NCBI GenBank assembly: GCA_021300175.1
Contig: JAJTIC010000050.1
Location: 1 to 63,802, forward strand
Direction of reading: 5' to 3'
Source: Pseudomonadota bacterium
GTDB taxonomy: Bacteria; Bdellovibrionota; Bdellovibrionia; Bdellovibrionales; Bdellovibrionaceae
DNA length: 63,802 nucleotides
The translations under genes were made by a program, and so were the position numbers. The notes below the pieces were generated by a model that saw only the letters and a program-made list of their open reading frames with translations, had not been told where the DNA came from and made no database searches. Shown here one piece after another: positions 8,452-16,829 of this stretch (position 1 is its first letter; the number at the start of each line of letters is the position of its first letter).

Positions 8452-9825
8452 ATGAAAAATACATTAAGAAGTTTTGCAACCCTAGTTTCTGTTCTGGCCT
8501 TTACTGGCTGGGCCCACGCTGCCCCCACCACTGATGTCATCAGTGTCCAGGGTTACATGAAGCGATCAAACAATACGAATGTTTCCGAAACCTCCTTTGA
8601 TGGAGTGTTTGCGGTATTCGCTGGATCCACTTGTCTGTGGGCGAGGGCGATGTCCAGCCAACCTCTCAGCAATGGATACTTTGCCACGACTTTGTCGGGT
8701 AATGGTTCTGATATGACGGTTGCCGGAAACTGGGGAAGTCACGGAACCTCCACAGACCGCACAGCTTGTTCCAGTAACTATTCTGGCATCAGCTTGAGCA
8801 GCACTCTCATCGGAGCTGCAACAGGCGCGCTCAAGGCGAAAGTCTTCGTGACCAGCGCTGTTGACACTAACAAATATCCTGCATTTGACATCACCATCGG
8901 TGGCGCTCCTGTGGCAATGTACGCAGGAACTGCTGGGAATTTAGCAGGACTGTCAGGCTCTCAGGTAGTTGTCACAAACAACTCTGGAAACATGGCGGGA
9001 ATTACTCTAGGTTCTGGTCAAGTGGTCACAAATACAGGGTCGGGCTTAGGGACCATGAATGTTTTGACTGCTTCTTCTAACAACTCACTGTCTGGAAGAC
9101 AGTCCTACACTTTCTCGGGTACAGCGGCTTCGCCAACCTTGAATTTCGGTGGTTCCGCAGGGATCATCGGAGACGCAAATAACGTTCAATTTGTGGCGGG
9201 TGGAAGTTTAATGGCAACTTTCAACTCGAGTGCATTGACACTGGGCTCCCAGAACTTGATCACCAACTCAGGATCCTCCGCTTTGAGGGTGCGAGCGGCG
9301 AATGGCTCGGGTGTTGTGCTTCAAGACTCAGCTGGATCAGATGCGCTCTCTGTAAACGCAGCGAGCGTGAGAATTGGATCGGGTAACTTGTTGACGAACT
9401 CAGGATCTTCAGCTTTCAACATCAGAGCGGCGAACGCTTCTGGCTTAGTCTTACAAGATACTGCGCAATCAGTAGCTCTCCAAGTGAATGCGAGTGGTGT
9501 GGCAGTTGGTTCTTACGGAGCTTTTTTCCGAGGGATCACCTATGCGTCTTCAGCCACAAACGCTGTTGTCGCGGGGAACATCGGTCCGAATGCTTCTTTG
9601 GCTACGATTGCAATCGGCGCAGCAGGTCTGACTTCTGGTCCTACCCCCGATGTGATTCACTGTCAAACGGTTCCTGGTGGTAACTCGACTTTAGCGGGTG
9701 CAATCACTATCAGAGCGTGGGTTCTTAATACTGGTTCAATCGGTATTCGTCTTCACAACCCTTCAGCAGCCTCGGCTTCAGTGACAGCGACTACTGGTTT
9801 CCGTTGCGTGATCTTCAGACAGTAA
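8452..9825 (+). CDS. Exported fibre-like repeat protein, candidate surface adhesin
   Basis: 457 residues with a signal peptide (cleavage near AHA-APTT). Residues ~28-150 form a conserved-looking head domain (ISVQGYMKRSN..., CLWARAM..., FDITIGG). Residues 155-265 are Gly/Ser/Asn-rich beta repeats. Two ~44-residue repeats follow (268-311 and 312-354), sharing TNSGSSA, RAAN.SG and VLQD. A ~100-residue C-terminal domain with two cysteines ends in FRCVIFRQ. This head-stalk-tip layout resembles phage-tail-like and mosaic trimeric fibres of predatory Bdellovibrio, but no trimerisation or chaperone domain is recognisable, and the protein is short for that group. Follows the lipoprotein gene by four bases; a terminator comes directly after. 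Confidence 0.82.
   Translation: MKNTLRSFATLVSVLAFTGWAHAAPTTDVISVQGYMKRSNNTNVSETSFDGVFAVFAGSTCLWARAMSSQPLSNGYFATTLSGNGSDMTVAGNWGSHGTSTDRTACSSNYSGISLSSTLIGAATGALKAKVFVTSAVDTNKYPAFDITIGGAPVAMYAGTAGNLAGLSGSQVVVTNNSGNMAGITLGSGQVVTNTGSGLGTMNVLTASSNNSLSGRQSYTFSGTAASPTLNFGGSAGIIGDANNVQFVAGGSLMATFNSSALTLGSQNLITNSGSSALRVRAANGSGVVLQDSAGSDALSVNAASVRIGSGNLLTNSGSSAFNIRAANASGLVLQDTAQSVALQVNASGVAVGSYGAFFRGITYASSATNAVVAGNIGPNASLATIAIGAAGLTSGPTPDVIHCQTVPGGNSTLAGAITIRAWVLNTGSIGIRLHNPSAASASVTATTGFRCVIFRQ
9253..9513 (+). repeat. Tandem 44-codon repeat inside the fibre-like gene
   Basis: Two adjacent units encode NLITNSGSSALRVRAANGSG... and NLLTNSGSSAFNIRAANASG..., each continuing with VLQD and ending VRIGSG or VAVGS. 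The DNA has diverged, so this is an old duplication, consistent with a beta-structured stalk. Confidence 0.8.
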
Positions 9826-9847
9826 ATTTTAGCATAAATGAATTTCT

Positions 9848-9875
9848 AAAAAGGCGCCCTCAAGGCGCCTTTTTT
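9848..9875. terminator. Bidirectional Rho-independent terminator between fibre gene and GT-C gene
   Basis: AAAA, stem AGGCGCC, loop of five bases, stem GGCGCCT, then TTTTT. It works in both directions. The stop codon of the minus-strand membrane gene (9860-9862) falls inside the loop. Confidence 0.92.
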
Positions 9876-11617
9876 ATTTCTAGAATCTTAAACACCGCAG
9901 ATTCATATAAACTGACTCTCGGATGTGCAACAAAAGCTCTCATGAGGTCAGTGACAGCACTGCACTCACCCACATAACTTTGAATCACTAAAAAACGAAT
10001 TCGACTCGTATCCAATTGCTTTAAGAAGGGCTCGAGATCATTTGTTGTCGCTCGAATCTTTTGCTCTTGCTCTGGCGTGTAGGGGCAAGTGAGGTCCATC
10101 AAACCTCCCCAAAAATGAGAGACCTTTTCAATCTGCCTTTGGCTTAAGATCGTGTAGCTCAAGTAGCCGGTGACTTGCTTGAGGCCTGATTGCATCTGGG
10201 CAAAGTTACCAAATTGGTTGGGAAGAAAGGTCACAGGGACTGTGACAAAGAGGCTATCTCGGGGAGCTTTTGCCATGGCTTCAATGCCCGCATAGGGCAA
10301 ATCAGCTTTATAATCCATCACCGGGTAACGAAAATTAGTGCCCGGTAGATTTGCATGCAGCAGACCCAGAAAGATGAAAAGGCAACCAATCATCCTTTTT
10401 GTTCCTAATGGTAAATGAACACTTTTTCTTTCAATCATGATCGTGGTGAAGAGGACAATTAAAAACATGAGGACTGTGCCGTACCTGGCAGGATTTCTAG
10501 TCATAGAAAATGGAAGCACGTTTTGGATGTAACGAAAGTAATCAAGATCTAAAATTTCATGATTTCCAATACTGAGCTTTGGCCCCAAAAACAAAAGGAA
10601 ATACACTCCCCCGATCAAAACGTAAATGGACTTCCACTTTTGAAGATGCTCTTTCCAGTTTGAAAAAACGAAATAAACGAAAGTTCCAAAGAGAAACATA
10701 TCAAGTCCCAAAGCTCGATCCGGCCAAAATTTTTCAAAGGGCTCCCAATCCGACAAAAAGATTGCTTGGAACTTGTACATCCAATGCCAGAATGGAAGCA
10801 CAATCAAAGAAAGCAAGTCTCCGTAAAAGATGTACATTCCTGTTTGATCAACAGCAAACTCCCCTCCCTGGCGAGCCAGGAACATAGGGCCCACCATGGG
10901 GAATAAAAGGGCGATGAGCATCACTCCGGAGAAAGTGAGGTTTCTGAGTTTCAGGAAAATATCCTCTTTGCCCCACAATGCTTTAATGACAAAGAAAACC
11001 ACAATCAAAAAAAGATTGGGACTATTTTGCCAAGCCGAGCCCAAAGCCATAGCGAGAGCCGCAAAAGCCACGAGAGTTCTCTTCAAATTTTTAAGGTTCA
11101 GATCCTCAAAGAAATAAAAAATCAAAGGCAGTGCCCAGATGGTCGACATTAAATTCGGCTGACCCATCATTTTGTTTTGAGTATAACCACACATTCCAAA
11201 AAACAGCACAAAACCGATTTTCAAAGCGATAGATCTCACATGCTTTGAAATGTAAGCCCATGAAAACCAACAAATGAAAAGAATCTGCAGAAAACAGTAA
11301 AAATTAAACATGGCAATGGGACCTGCGATGTATCCCATGGGGCAAGTGATAAAATTCATAAAAGGTTGATCGTAATTGAGTCTTAAGTCCACACCAAAAG
11401 GAAAGTGAAACTTGTCTGTCTTCGTTTCGCCCCACATGAACTTGGTCGTGCAGTAATCATAATTGTTGGGAATGTGCGAGATCGAATCAGCCCCCACAGC
11501 TGTCGCAAAATACTGATCAATAAAAACCAGACGATAGCTATAAAGGGCCACCACTATAAAAATCACCAAGTAGGGCGTGTACCAAGACTGTTTTAATCGC
11601 TCGAAAAGGTCAGGCAT
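9860..11617 (-). CDS. Polytopic membrane protein, GT-C-like glycosyltransferase or flippase-related
   Basis: 585 residues with about 11-12 hydrophobic segments over residues 15-430, then a soluble ~150-residue C-terminal domain. An acidic residue sits in the first external loop (VGADSISHIPNNYDY), the usual place for the catalytic Asp of GT-C enzymes that use lipid-linked sugars. No specific family is certain. The frame allows a TTG at 11638, but the ATG at 11617 has GGGGGA seven bases upstream. It forms the left edge of the glycan island, and the island's right edge (18153) encodes a second protein of the same kind. Confidence 0.75.
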   Translation of the reverse strand: MPDLFERLKQSWYTPYLVIFIVVALYSYRLVFIDQYFATAVGADSISHIPNNYDYCTTKFMWGETKTDKFHFPFGVDLRLNYDQPFMNFITCPMGYIAGPIAMFNFYCFLQILFICWFSWAYISKHVRSIALKIGFVLFFGMCGYTQNKMMGQPNLMSTIWALPLIFYFFEDLNLKNLKRTLVAFAALAMALGSAWQNSPNLFLIVVFFVIKALWGKEDIFLKLRNLTFSGVMLIALLFPMVGPMFLARQGGEFAVDQTGMYIFYGDLLSLIVLPFWHWMYKFQAIFLSDWEPFEKFWPDRALGLDMFLFGTFVYFVFSNWKEHLQKWKSIYVLIGGVYFLLFLGPKLSIGNHEILDLDYFRYIQNVLPFSMTRNPARYGTVLMFLIVLFTTIMIERKSVHLPLGTKRMIGCLFIFLGLLHANLPGTNFRYPVMDYKADLPYAGIEAMAKAPRDSLFVTVPVTFLPNQFGNFAQMQSGLKQVTGYLSYTILSQRQIEKVSHFWGGLMDLTCPYTPEQEQKIRATTNDLEPFLKQLDTSRIRFLVIQSYVGECSAVTDLMRAFVAHPRVSLYESAVFKILEIKKAP

Positions 11618-11667
11618 TCTTAAATCCCCCGGACTCAAGTCTAGGGGGCCTGAGATTAGCTTTCAAG

Positions 11668-11697
11668 CATCTTCAAACAAGATTAACATTGAAGATG
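11668..11697. promoter_or_regulatory. Inverted repeat at the ribosome site of the LpxA-like gene
   Basis: CATCTTCAA and TTGAAGATG are perfect 9-base inverted repeats with a 12-base loop, ending right at the GAGG ribosome site before the ATG at 11706. In RNA the hairpin could limit access to the start; as DNA it could be an operator in the 88-bp divergent gap. Confidence 0.45.
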
Positions 11698-11705
11698 AGG
11701 TCCTG

Positions 11706-12329
11706 ATGTCGAATTCCATTCATCCTACCTGTGTGATTGATCCCAAAGCCAAAATTGGAACAGGGAACCACTTTGGTCCTTACTGTGTGGTGGGACCTGA
11801 TGTGGTGATCGGAAACAACAATCGCTTTGAAGCGATGGTCTGCATCGGTCTTGCCCCTCAGCATAAGTCTTTCTGGCTGGGTAAATACAAAGGTGTTAAA
11901 ATTGGGGATAACAACATCATTCGAGAGCGTGTTTCTATCGATGCAGGGACCACTCAAGACACTGTGATAGGAAATGGCGTCAGTCTACTCATTGGAGTCT
12001 ATGTCTCTCATGATACGATCATCGAAAATGACGCCACATTATCCAACAATGTCATGGTGGGTGGACACAGCATTATTTTTAAGGGCGCGAACCTCGGCTT
12101 TGGAGTCATGGTTCATCAGTACTCGAGAATTGGGCACTTTTCCATGATCGGCATGGGAACTGTTGTGACTAAGTCTTCAAAGATTCTCCCCTGCAGGACC
12201 TATGTGGGTGCTCCCGCTCGAGAGCTCAAAATGAATGCCTACGCAATTAAGAGAAATAATCTTTCTGCTTCTCAAATAGAAGATCTTGAGAAGACGTTTT
12301 CATCCACCAGTGCGCACTCCGTCGCTTAA
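11706..12329 (+). CDS. LpxA-like hexapeptide-repeat acyltransferase
   Basis: 207 residues of left-handed beta-helix repeats (IHPTCVIDPKAKIG, then IGDNNIIRERVSI). The family's catalytic histidine is in VYVSHDT (His102), matching the AHDC of LpxA. LpxA itself transfers hydroxyacyl chains to UDP-GlcNAc in lipid A synthesis and has ~260 residues; here the C-terminal helical part is cut to about 35 residues. It also lacks neighbouring fabZ, lpxD or lpxB. It is therefore probably a glycan-specific paralogue acting on a nucleotide sugar rather than the lipid A enzyme. Start chosen at ATG with GAGG; the 43 open codons upstream are not helix-like. Overlaps the following GT2 gene. Confidence 0.82.
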   Translation: MSNSIHPTCVIDPKAKIGTGNHFGPYCVVGPDVVIGNNNRFEAMVCIGLAPQHKSFWLGKYKGVKIGDNNIIRERVSIDAGTTQDTVIGNGVSLLIGVYVSHDTIIENDATLSNNVMVGGHSIIFKGANLGFGVMVHQYSRIGHFSMIGMGTVVTKSSKILPCRTYVGAPARELKMNAYAIKRNNLSASQIEDLEKTFSSTSAHSVA

Positions 12330-13056
12330 TGAATCTCAAAAATCTGACATCAGGGTGGCAGTGGCTGTGCCCATTTATAATGAAGCTTCGCATTTGCGCT
12401 CCAAAATCCTGAGGCTGATCCAAGCCAAAGGGGCTTACCCCATCTCGAGCATCCTTCTCGCAGAAAATGGCTCTTCGGATCAGTCCTTTAAGGTCTGCCA
12501 AGAGCTTGCCTCTGAATTCCCAGACCTGATTCAGTGTTTTCACCTGCCCGTGGGGGACATGGGTGAAGCTCTCTCTGAATCCATCCGTCGAAGTGCTTCA
12601 TTGGACTGCACTCATGTTTTACTCACAGCTGCTGATCTTCCTTTTGAGTTCACTGATTTTGATCAATTTCTCCAGGAAGAAAAAAATTCTACTCATTGGG
12701 AAATCTATATTGGCTCCAAGGCCCACAGGCTGAGTGAACTCGAAAGAACTTGGTCAAGAAACTTGGCTTCTTGGGGTTTTCTGCTTCTCAGAAAGATTCT
12801 TCTCGGAATCCGTGTAGGAGACACTCAGGGGACTTTTTTTATTAAAAAAGAGTTCGCCCTCAAGATTGAGCCACTGATTCAATCCAGAGGATTCTTTTTC
12901 ACAACAGAATTGACTTACCATGCCTTAAAAGCTGGCGCACAAATTAAAGAGGTCCCTATTGTGCTGAAACGTGATGAACGAAAATCTTCAGTGAAGATTT
13001 TCCGTGACAGCTGGCGAATGCTTCGAGAAATCTTTAAACTCCGCTTCAGAAGTTAA
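12286..13056 (+). CDS. Glycosyltransferase family 2
   Basis: About 256 residues or slightly fewer. A GT-A fold is shown by VAVAVPIYNEASHLRSKI, the nucleotide-side LLAENGSSDQS and the acidic LTAADLPFEF in place of DxD, followed by GTFFIKKEFALKI and an expected late RxxSS motif (KRDERKSSVKIF). It resembles dolichol-phosphate-mannose-synthase-type enzymes that charge lipid carriers. Start uncertain: a TTG at 12286 overlaps the previous gene by 44 bases and a GTG at 12310 by 20, and neither has a strong ribosome site. The end overlaps the convergent GT2 gene by 11 bases. No membrane segment is visible. Confidence 0.82.
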   Translation: MRRRFHPPVRTPSLNESQKSDIRVAVAVPIYNEASHLRSKILRLIQAKGAYPISSILLAENGSSDQSFKVCQELASEFPDLIQCFHLPVGDMGEALSESIRRSASLDCTHVLLTAADLPFEFTDFDQFLQEEKNSTHWEIYIGSKAHRLSELERTWSRNLASWGFLLLRKILLGIRVGDTQGTFFIKKEFALKIEPLIQSRGFFFTTELTYHALKAGAQIKEVPIVLKRDERKSSVKIFRDSWRMLREIFKLRFRS

Positions 13057-13981
13057 TTCTTTCTCGCTCGATCACAATGGGCCTTTTTCTCACTTGGTTA
13101 AAAATCGAAATAATATACTCACCCATCATTCCCAAAAATAATAAATTCATCCCACCAAAAAAGAAAATAGCGATGATGATTGTGGGAACCCCTCTCGTCG
13201 CAATTTCAGGAAAAAAAATTCTGACTCCGATAACATAGATCGCATACAGGAAACTGAGGAGTGCAAGTGCAAATCCTGTGAATAGAGCGAGCCGCATGGG
13301 CACATTACTGAAGCTAATAGCTCCTAAAAGCCCTTGATCAATGAGTTGGGAAATTCGATTCCTTGAAAATCCATGCTTGCGCGCTCGCCAGACATAAGGA
13401 ACGCCCACGGACTTAAAACCACATTCAAAAGTCATCATTCTCATAAAGGGATTAACATCTTCAAACTGCTTCATGGCATTGATCACTTTTCGATCCACCA
13501 ACTGAAAATCCCCAACATCCGGTGGATACTCCACATATGAAAACCGCGAAATCACTCGGTAGTAAATTTTTCTGAGTGATCTCATCAAAAACGACTCCTG
13601 CCTTTGCGCTCTGATTCCAAAGACCACTTCGTAGCCACTTTCCCAAAGCTTCACAAAATCAGGGATGAGCTCTGGCGGATCTTGCAAATCTACAGGCAAA
13701 AACAAGAGAACTGCGTCTCCTGTGGCTGCCATCACTCCGTTGTAAGTGCTTCTGAGAATTCCAAAATTTCGAGAATTAAAAATGACTTTGACGTGAGAGT
13801 CCTTTTTCGCCAGATTCCTCAACAACTCGGGTGTTGAGTCCGTGGAGCAATTGTCACAAAAAATATGTTCTCGCTCATAGCCTTTCAAGGGGCCTTCAAA
13901 AAGAAGTCTCACCGTTTCGTAGCACTCTGGCAGTGATTTTTCGTCATTAAAAATCGGCGATACAATTGAGATCTTCTTCAT
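13046..13981 (-). CDS. GtrB/DPM1-like membrane glycosyltransferase (polyprenyl-phosphate sugar synthase)
   Basis: 311 residues. N-terminal GT2 domain: VSPIFNDEKSLPEC, FCDNCSTDST, and the acidic active site FLPVDLQDPPE. Two C-terminal membrane helices (around residues 230-255 and 270-295) are followed by GEYIISIFNQVRKRP, the hallmark end of GtrB/ArnC-type enzymes. These put a sugar on undecaprenyl phosphate at the inner face of the membrane, supplying GT-C enzymes on the other side, and two GT-C-like proteins lie in this island. Start: the frame is open 73 codons further, but only the ATG at 13981 gives the family N terminus. Overlaps the convergent GT2 gene by 11 bases. Confidence 0.9.
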   Translation of the reverse strand: MKKISIVSPIFNDEKSLPECYETVRLLFEGPLKGYEREHIFCDNCSTDSTPELLRNLAKKDSHVKVIFNSRNFGILRSTYNGVMAATGDAVLLFLPVDLQDPPELIPDFVKLWESGYEVVFGIRAQRQESFLMRSLRKIYYRVISRFSYVEYPPDVGDFQLVDRKVINAMKQFEDVNPFMRMMTFECGFKSVGVPYVWRARKHGFSRNRISQLIDQGLLGAISFSNVPMRLALFTGFALALLSFLYAIYVIGVRIFFPEIATRGVPTIIIAIFFFGGMNLLFLGMMGEYIISIFNQVRKRPIVIERERINF

Positions 13982-14043
13982 ACTCAAAATGGTAGATCGA
14001 AAGTTTTCTTTTCTAAAGGAAAAACTGCAGGTACAGTCAGGAA

Positions 14044-15012
14044 ATGAAGAAGGTCTCAACACTGATCGTGGGCGGCGGATTTGGAGTTTATGGACACTTG
14101 ACTGCCTGTCAAATGATCCCCGACATCCAAATCTTGGGTGTTGTCGCCAGAAATCCAAGTTCTTATGGAAGAATTCCACAGGACATTTCCCGATTTCCAA
14201 ACCTTGATGAGGCCTTAAGATCTCACCAGCCAGATCTTATTTGCTTCGCTACAGACCCTCTCGAGCAAGAAAAATTCCTTTTAAGCCCTAGCTCCTGGGG
14301 TTGCGACTTATTCCTGGAAAAACCCCTCGTGGCTCATTCTCAAAACATCCCAGTCATCGAGCAGAATCTCGGCCGCTATAAAAATGTGGCTCTCGACTTT
14401 GAGTTCTTCGAATTTCCGGGCTGGAAAAAGCTCAAAGACTCGATGTCGGGATTATCTACAGGACACCTTTCCATTCAATGGCGCTTCCAGTCCTATTCCC
14501 ACCGAACCCAGGAGAAATCATGGAAGCTCTCTCCAAATCTGGGGGGCGGGGGCCTTAATCACTTTGGCTCGCACATGCTCTACAATTTGTCGGTGCTTCT
14601 GGGCCCCCTTCAAGAGCTCAAATGTGAAATTGCAGACACAGCGACCGAATCCGTGTTTCGTCTGAATGGCTCTAGCCAAAGTGGGATTACTTTTGATTTT
14701 TCATTGAATTGCAATGATCCCTCAGAAAAACTTTATTCCGTAAAATTTGATTCAACTCAGAAGAAAGTTCTGCTCCACTGCCCAGATGTGAGCCGCCTTG
14801 ATGTGACAACATGGAGTGAGGGTTCAAGCTGTGAATGGATCAGTCCGCAATTTGAGAACTCTGTGGACTACCGAGCTTTCTATGTCAAATCCCTGCTAGA
14901 GAAGTTTTTATCCCATCAGCCCGTCCCGAATCTGACCGACGGATTGCAGGTTCAAAAACTCATCGAAAAGTGCAGACACTCGAATCTCATTAAGAAATCC
15001 GTTCTGGTTTAG
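14044..15012 (+). CDS. Gfo/Idh/MocA-family oxidoreductase
   Basis: 322 residues. N-terminal Rossmann fold (STLIVGGGFGVYGHL), then the family's lysine-proline motif CDLFLEKPLVA and a C-terminal alpha/beta domain with a GGGLNHFGSHMLY stretch carrying the usual catalytic histidine region. Members oxidise or reduce hydroxyl/keto groups of sugars with NAD(P). In this island a role on a nucleotide sugar, such as 4-keto reduction of the RfbG product, is plausible. ATG with AGGA just upstream. The stop overlaps that of rfbG on the other strand by four bases. Confidence 0.85.
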   Translation: MKKVSTLIVGGGFGVYGHLTACQMIPDIQILGVVARNPSSYGRIPQDISRFPNLDEALRSHQPDLICFATDPLEQEKFLLSPSSWGCDLFLEKPLVAHSQNIPVIEQNLGRYKNVALDFEFFEFPGWKKLKDSMSGLSTGHLSIQWRFQSYSHRTQEKSWKLSPNLGGGGLNHFGSHMLYNLSVLLGPLQELKCEIADTATESVFRLNGSSQSGITFDFSLNCNDPSEKLYSVKFDSTQKKVLLHCPDVSRLDVTTWSEGSSCEWISPQFENSVDYRAFYVKSLLEKFLSHQPVPNLTDGLQVQKLIEKCRHSNLIKKSVLV

Positions 15013-16064
15013 ACAAACTGAGAAATATTTTTTTTGGCAAAAGAATCAAAAGATCCATTCAAAAGTGCCAACTGACCTTGAACAGTGTCTTCGACTAGTT
15101 TCTCAAAATTAAAAAGGGGTGCCCATGACAGAGCTCTTTGTGCACGTTCAGAATCCAAGCTGAGGAAGGGACTTTCTTTGAGGGACGCTTGCTGAATTTT
15201 TATTTGAGGCACTTGCCTTTCTAATTTGGATAAGCAAATGGTCAGTTGATCGATGACTTCAGAGACACTTTTGTTGCAATCAGAGCCCGGACCAAAATTC
15301 AGAGATTCATCTGACGTCATGCCCGCAGCTAGCTTTTCTATAAAAAGAAGATAGGCACTCACCGAATCTAGGACATACATCCAGGGTCTGACATGTTTCG
15401 GATTTCTGATTTCAAGATCTAGATTTTTTGCCAGAGCCCTAAAGAAATCAGGCACTAATCGATTTTTTGCATGATCGCCAGGCCCCACCACGTTCCCGGA
15501 GCGAACGGAAGCATACTTGATTTTCTTTTCCCTCAGAAAACTTTCATGGAAGGAGTGACCGATGATCTCTGCGCAAGCCTTAGAAGCACTGTAGGGATCC
15601 TCTCCCCCTAAGTGATCATTTTCACGAAAGGTTTTCGTTGTATTGCTGTGAAGGTAGCACTTATCAGAAGTCACATTCAGAATGAGTCGACAAGATGGAC
15701 TTTTTGCTGCCGCTTGAATGACTTTTCCAGTACCCATTACATTCACATCGAAAGTTTCAATGGGTGACTGATAGCCTTCTAAGACCAAGGACTGAGCCGC
15801 CATATGAATCACAATTTCTGGAGAGAATTGAAATATCACTTTTTCGAGGCGGGCTTGATCTCTGATATCCCCTTCATGATGTTGACAAAGGTGAAAGACA
15901 TTTTGCTTTTGAAAAAGACTGTCAGCATCTGCAGAGAGCGAATAACCACAAACTTCCGCTCCCAACTGGTGAAGCATCATTGTCATCCAAGCGCCCTTAA
16001 AGCCTGTGTGACCAGTCAGAAAAACTTTTTTGTTGTTCCAAAAAGTTGAACTTAATCTTGCCAT
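15009..16064 (-). CDS. rfbG: CDP-glucose 4,6-dehydratase
   Basis: Converts CDP-glucose to CDP-4-keto-6-deoxyglucose. 351 residues of extended short-chain dehydrogenase fold: NAD motif VFLTGHTGFKGAWM (typical of RfbG, with the extra KGAW), catalytic Thr/Ser region NVTSDKCY and active-site Tyr/Lys in YSASKACAE, then RSGNVVGPGD. The ATG at 16064 overlaps the end of rfbF by 13 bases, showing translational coupling; a longer open frame upstream lies wholly inside rfbF. With rfbF and the C-methyltransferase it forms a three-gene minus-strand operon. Confidence 0.95.
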   Translation of the reverse strand: MARLSSTFWNNKKVFLTGHTGFKGAWMTMMLHQLGAEVCGYSLSADADSLFQKQNVFHLCQHHEGDIRDQARLEKVIFQFSPEIVIHMAAQSLVLEGYQSPIETFDVNVMGTGKVIQAAAKSPSCRLILNVTSDKCYLHSNTTKTFRENDHLGGEDPYSASKACAEIIGHSFHESFLREKKIKYASVRSGNVVGPGDHAKNRLVPDFFRALAKNLDLEIRNPKHVRPWMYVLDSVSAYLLFIEKLAAGMTSDESLNFGPGSDCNKSVSEVIDQLTICLSKLERQVPQIKIQQASLKESPFLSLDSERAQRALSWAPLFNFEKLVEDTVQGQLALLNGSFDSFAKKNISQFV

Positions 16065-16825
16065 ACTTTCCAAGGAGCCCCGTTGCTCCAGAGATTTTCT
16101 AGATGCCGTCGATCTCTTAAAGTATCCATGGGTTGCCAAAAGCCATCATGCTGGAATGCTGAGAGCTGTCCGGACCTCGCTAAAGATTCCATGGGCGCAT
16201 ACTCCCAAACAGTAGAATCATCCTTGATCAAATCAAAAACTTTGGGGCTTAGTACAAAAAATCCCCCATTGATGTATCCACCATCTCCTGCAGGTTTTTC
16301 TTCAAATCTTTCCACTTTGTTTTGATTAATAATCAATGCTCCAAAACGACCCGGTGGGCGCACGGCAGTCACAGTGGCTTGGCGGTTTTGCTTATGATGA
16401 AATTCCACTAAGGACTTGATATCAACACTAGACACACCATCACCATAGGTTAGATGAAAGGCTTTTTCATCTTTTAAGTAGGGCTGAACCCGTCGCAGTC
16501 GCCCCCCCGTTTGTGTATTGTCTCCGGTATCAATGAGGGTCACTTTCCAATTTTCACTTTGACTGCGATGAACTTGAAGCGAATTTTTAGACAAGTCAAA
16601 AGTGACATCAGAAGTGTACATAAAATAATTAGCGAAATACTCTTTGATGAGATGACCTTTGTACCCCAAGCACACGATAAACTCGTTATATCCATAGGAG
16701 CTGTAGATTTTCATGATGTGCCAAAGAATTGGGCGCCCCCCAATTTCCACCATGGGTTTGGGCTTCACCACTGTTTCTTCTTCAAGCCGAGTTCCAAGAC
16801 CACCAGCTAAGATGACAACTTTCAT
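16052..16825 (-). CDS. rfbF: Glucose-1-phosphate cytidylyltransferase
   Basis: Makes CDP-glucose from CTP and glucose-1-phosphate. 257 residues, the family length. The nucleotidyltransferase signature is VVILAGGLGTRLEEETVVKP, with the RfbF-typical YGDGVSSVD and VTAVRPPGRFGAL, then FEEKPAGDGGYINGGFFV. ATG preceded by GGAG seven bases upstream; a GTG five codons earlier lacks a site. It begins four bases after the methyltransferase stop and its end overlaps the rfbG start. Confidence 0.96.
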   Translation of the reverse strand: MKVVILAGGLGTRLEEETVVKPKPMVEIGGRPILWHIMKIYSSYGYNEFIVCLGYKGHLIKEYFANYFMYTSDVTFDLSKNSLQVHRSQSENWKVTLIDTGDNTQTGGRLRRVQPYLKDEKAFHLTYGDGVSSVDIKSLVEFHHKQNRQATVTAVRPPGRFGALIINQNKVERFEEKPAGDGGYINGGFFVLSPKVFDLIKDDSTVWEYAPMESLARSGQLSAFQHDGFWQPMDTLRDRRHLENLWSNGAPWKVWQD

Positions 16826-16829
16826 AAAA

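Noticed and set aside
11622-11648. Pyrimidine/purine-rich CCCCCGGACT...AGTCTAGGGGG repeat near the GT-C gene start
   Set aside because: Imperfect pairing, and the G-run is explained by the ribosome-binding site of the minus-strand gene.
11577-11705. 43-codon N-terminal extension of the LpxA-like protein
   Set aside because: Extension is not helix-repeat-like and covers the divergent promoter area; the ATG with GAGG fits the family start.
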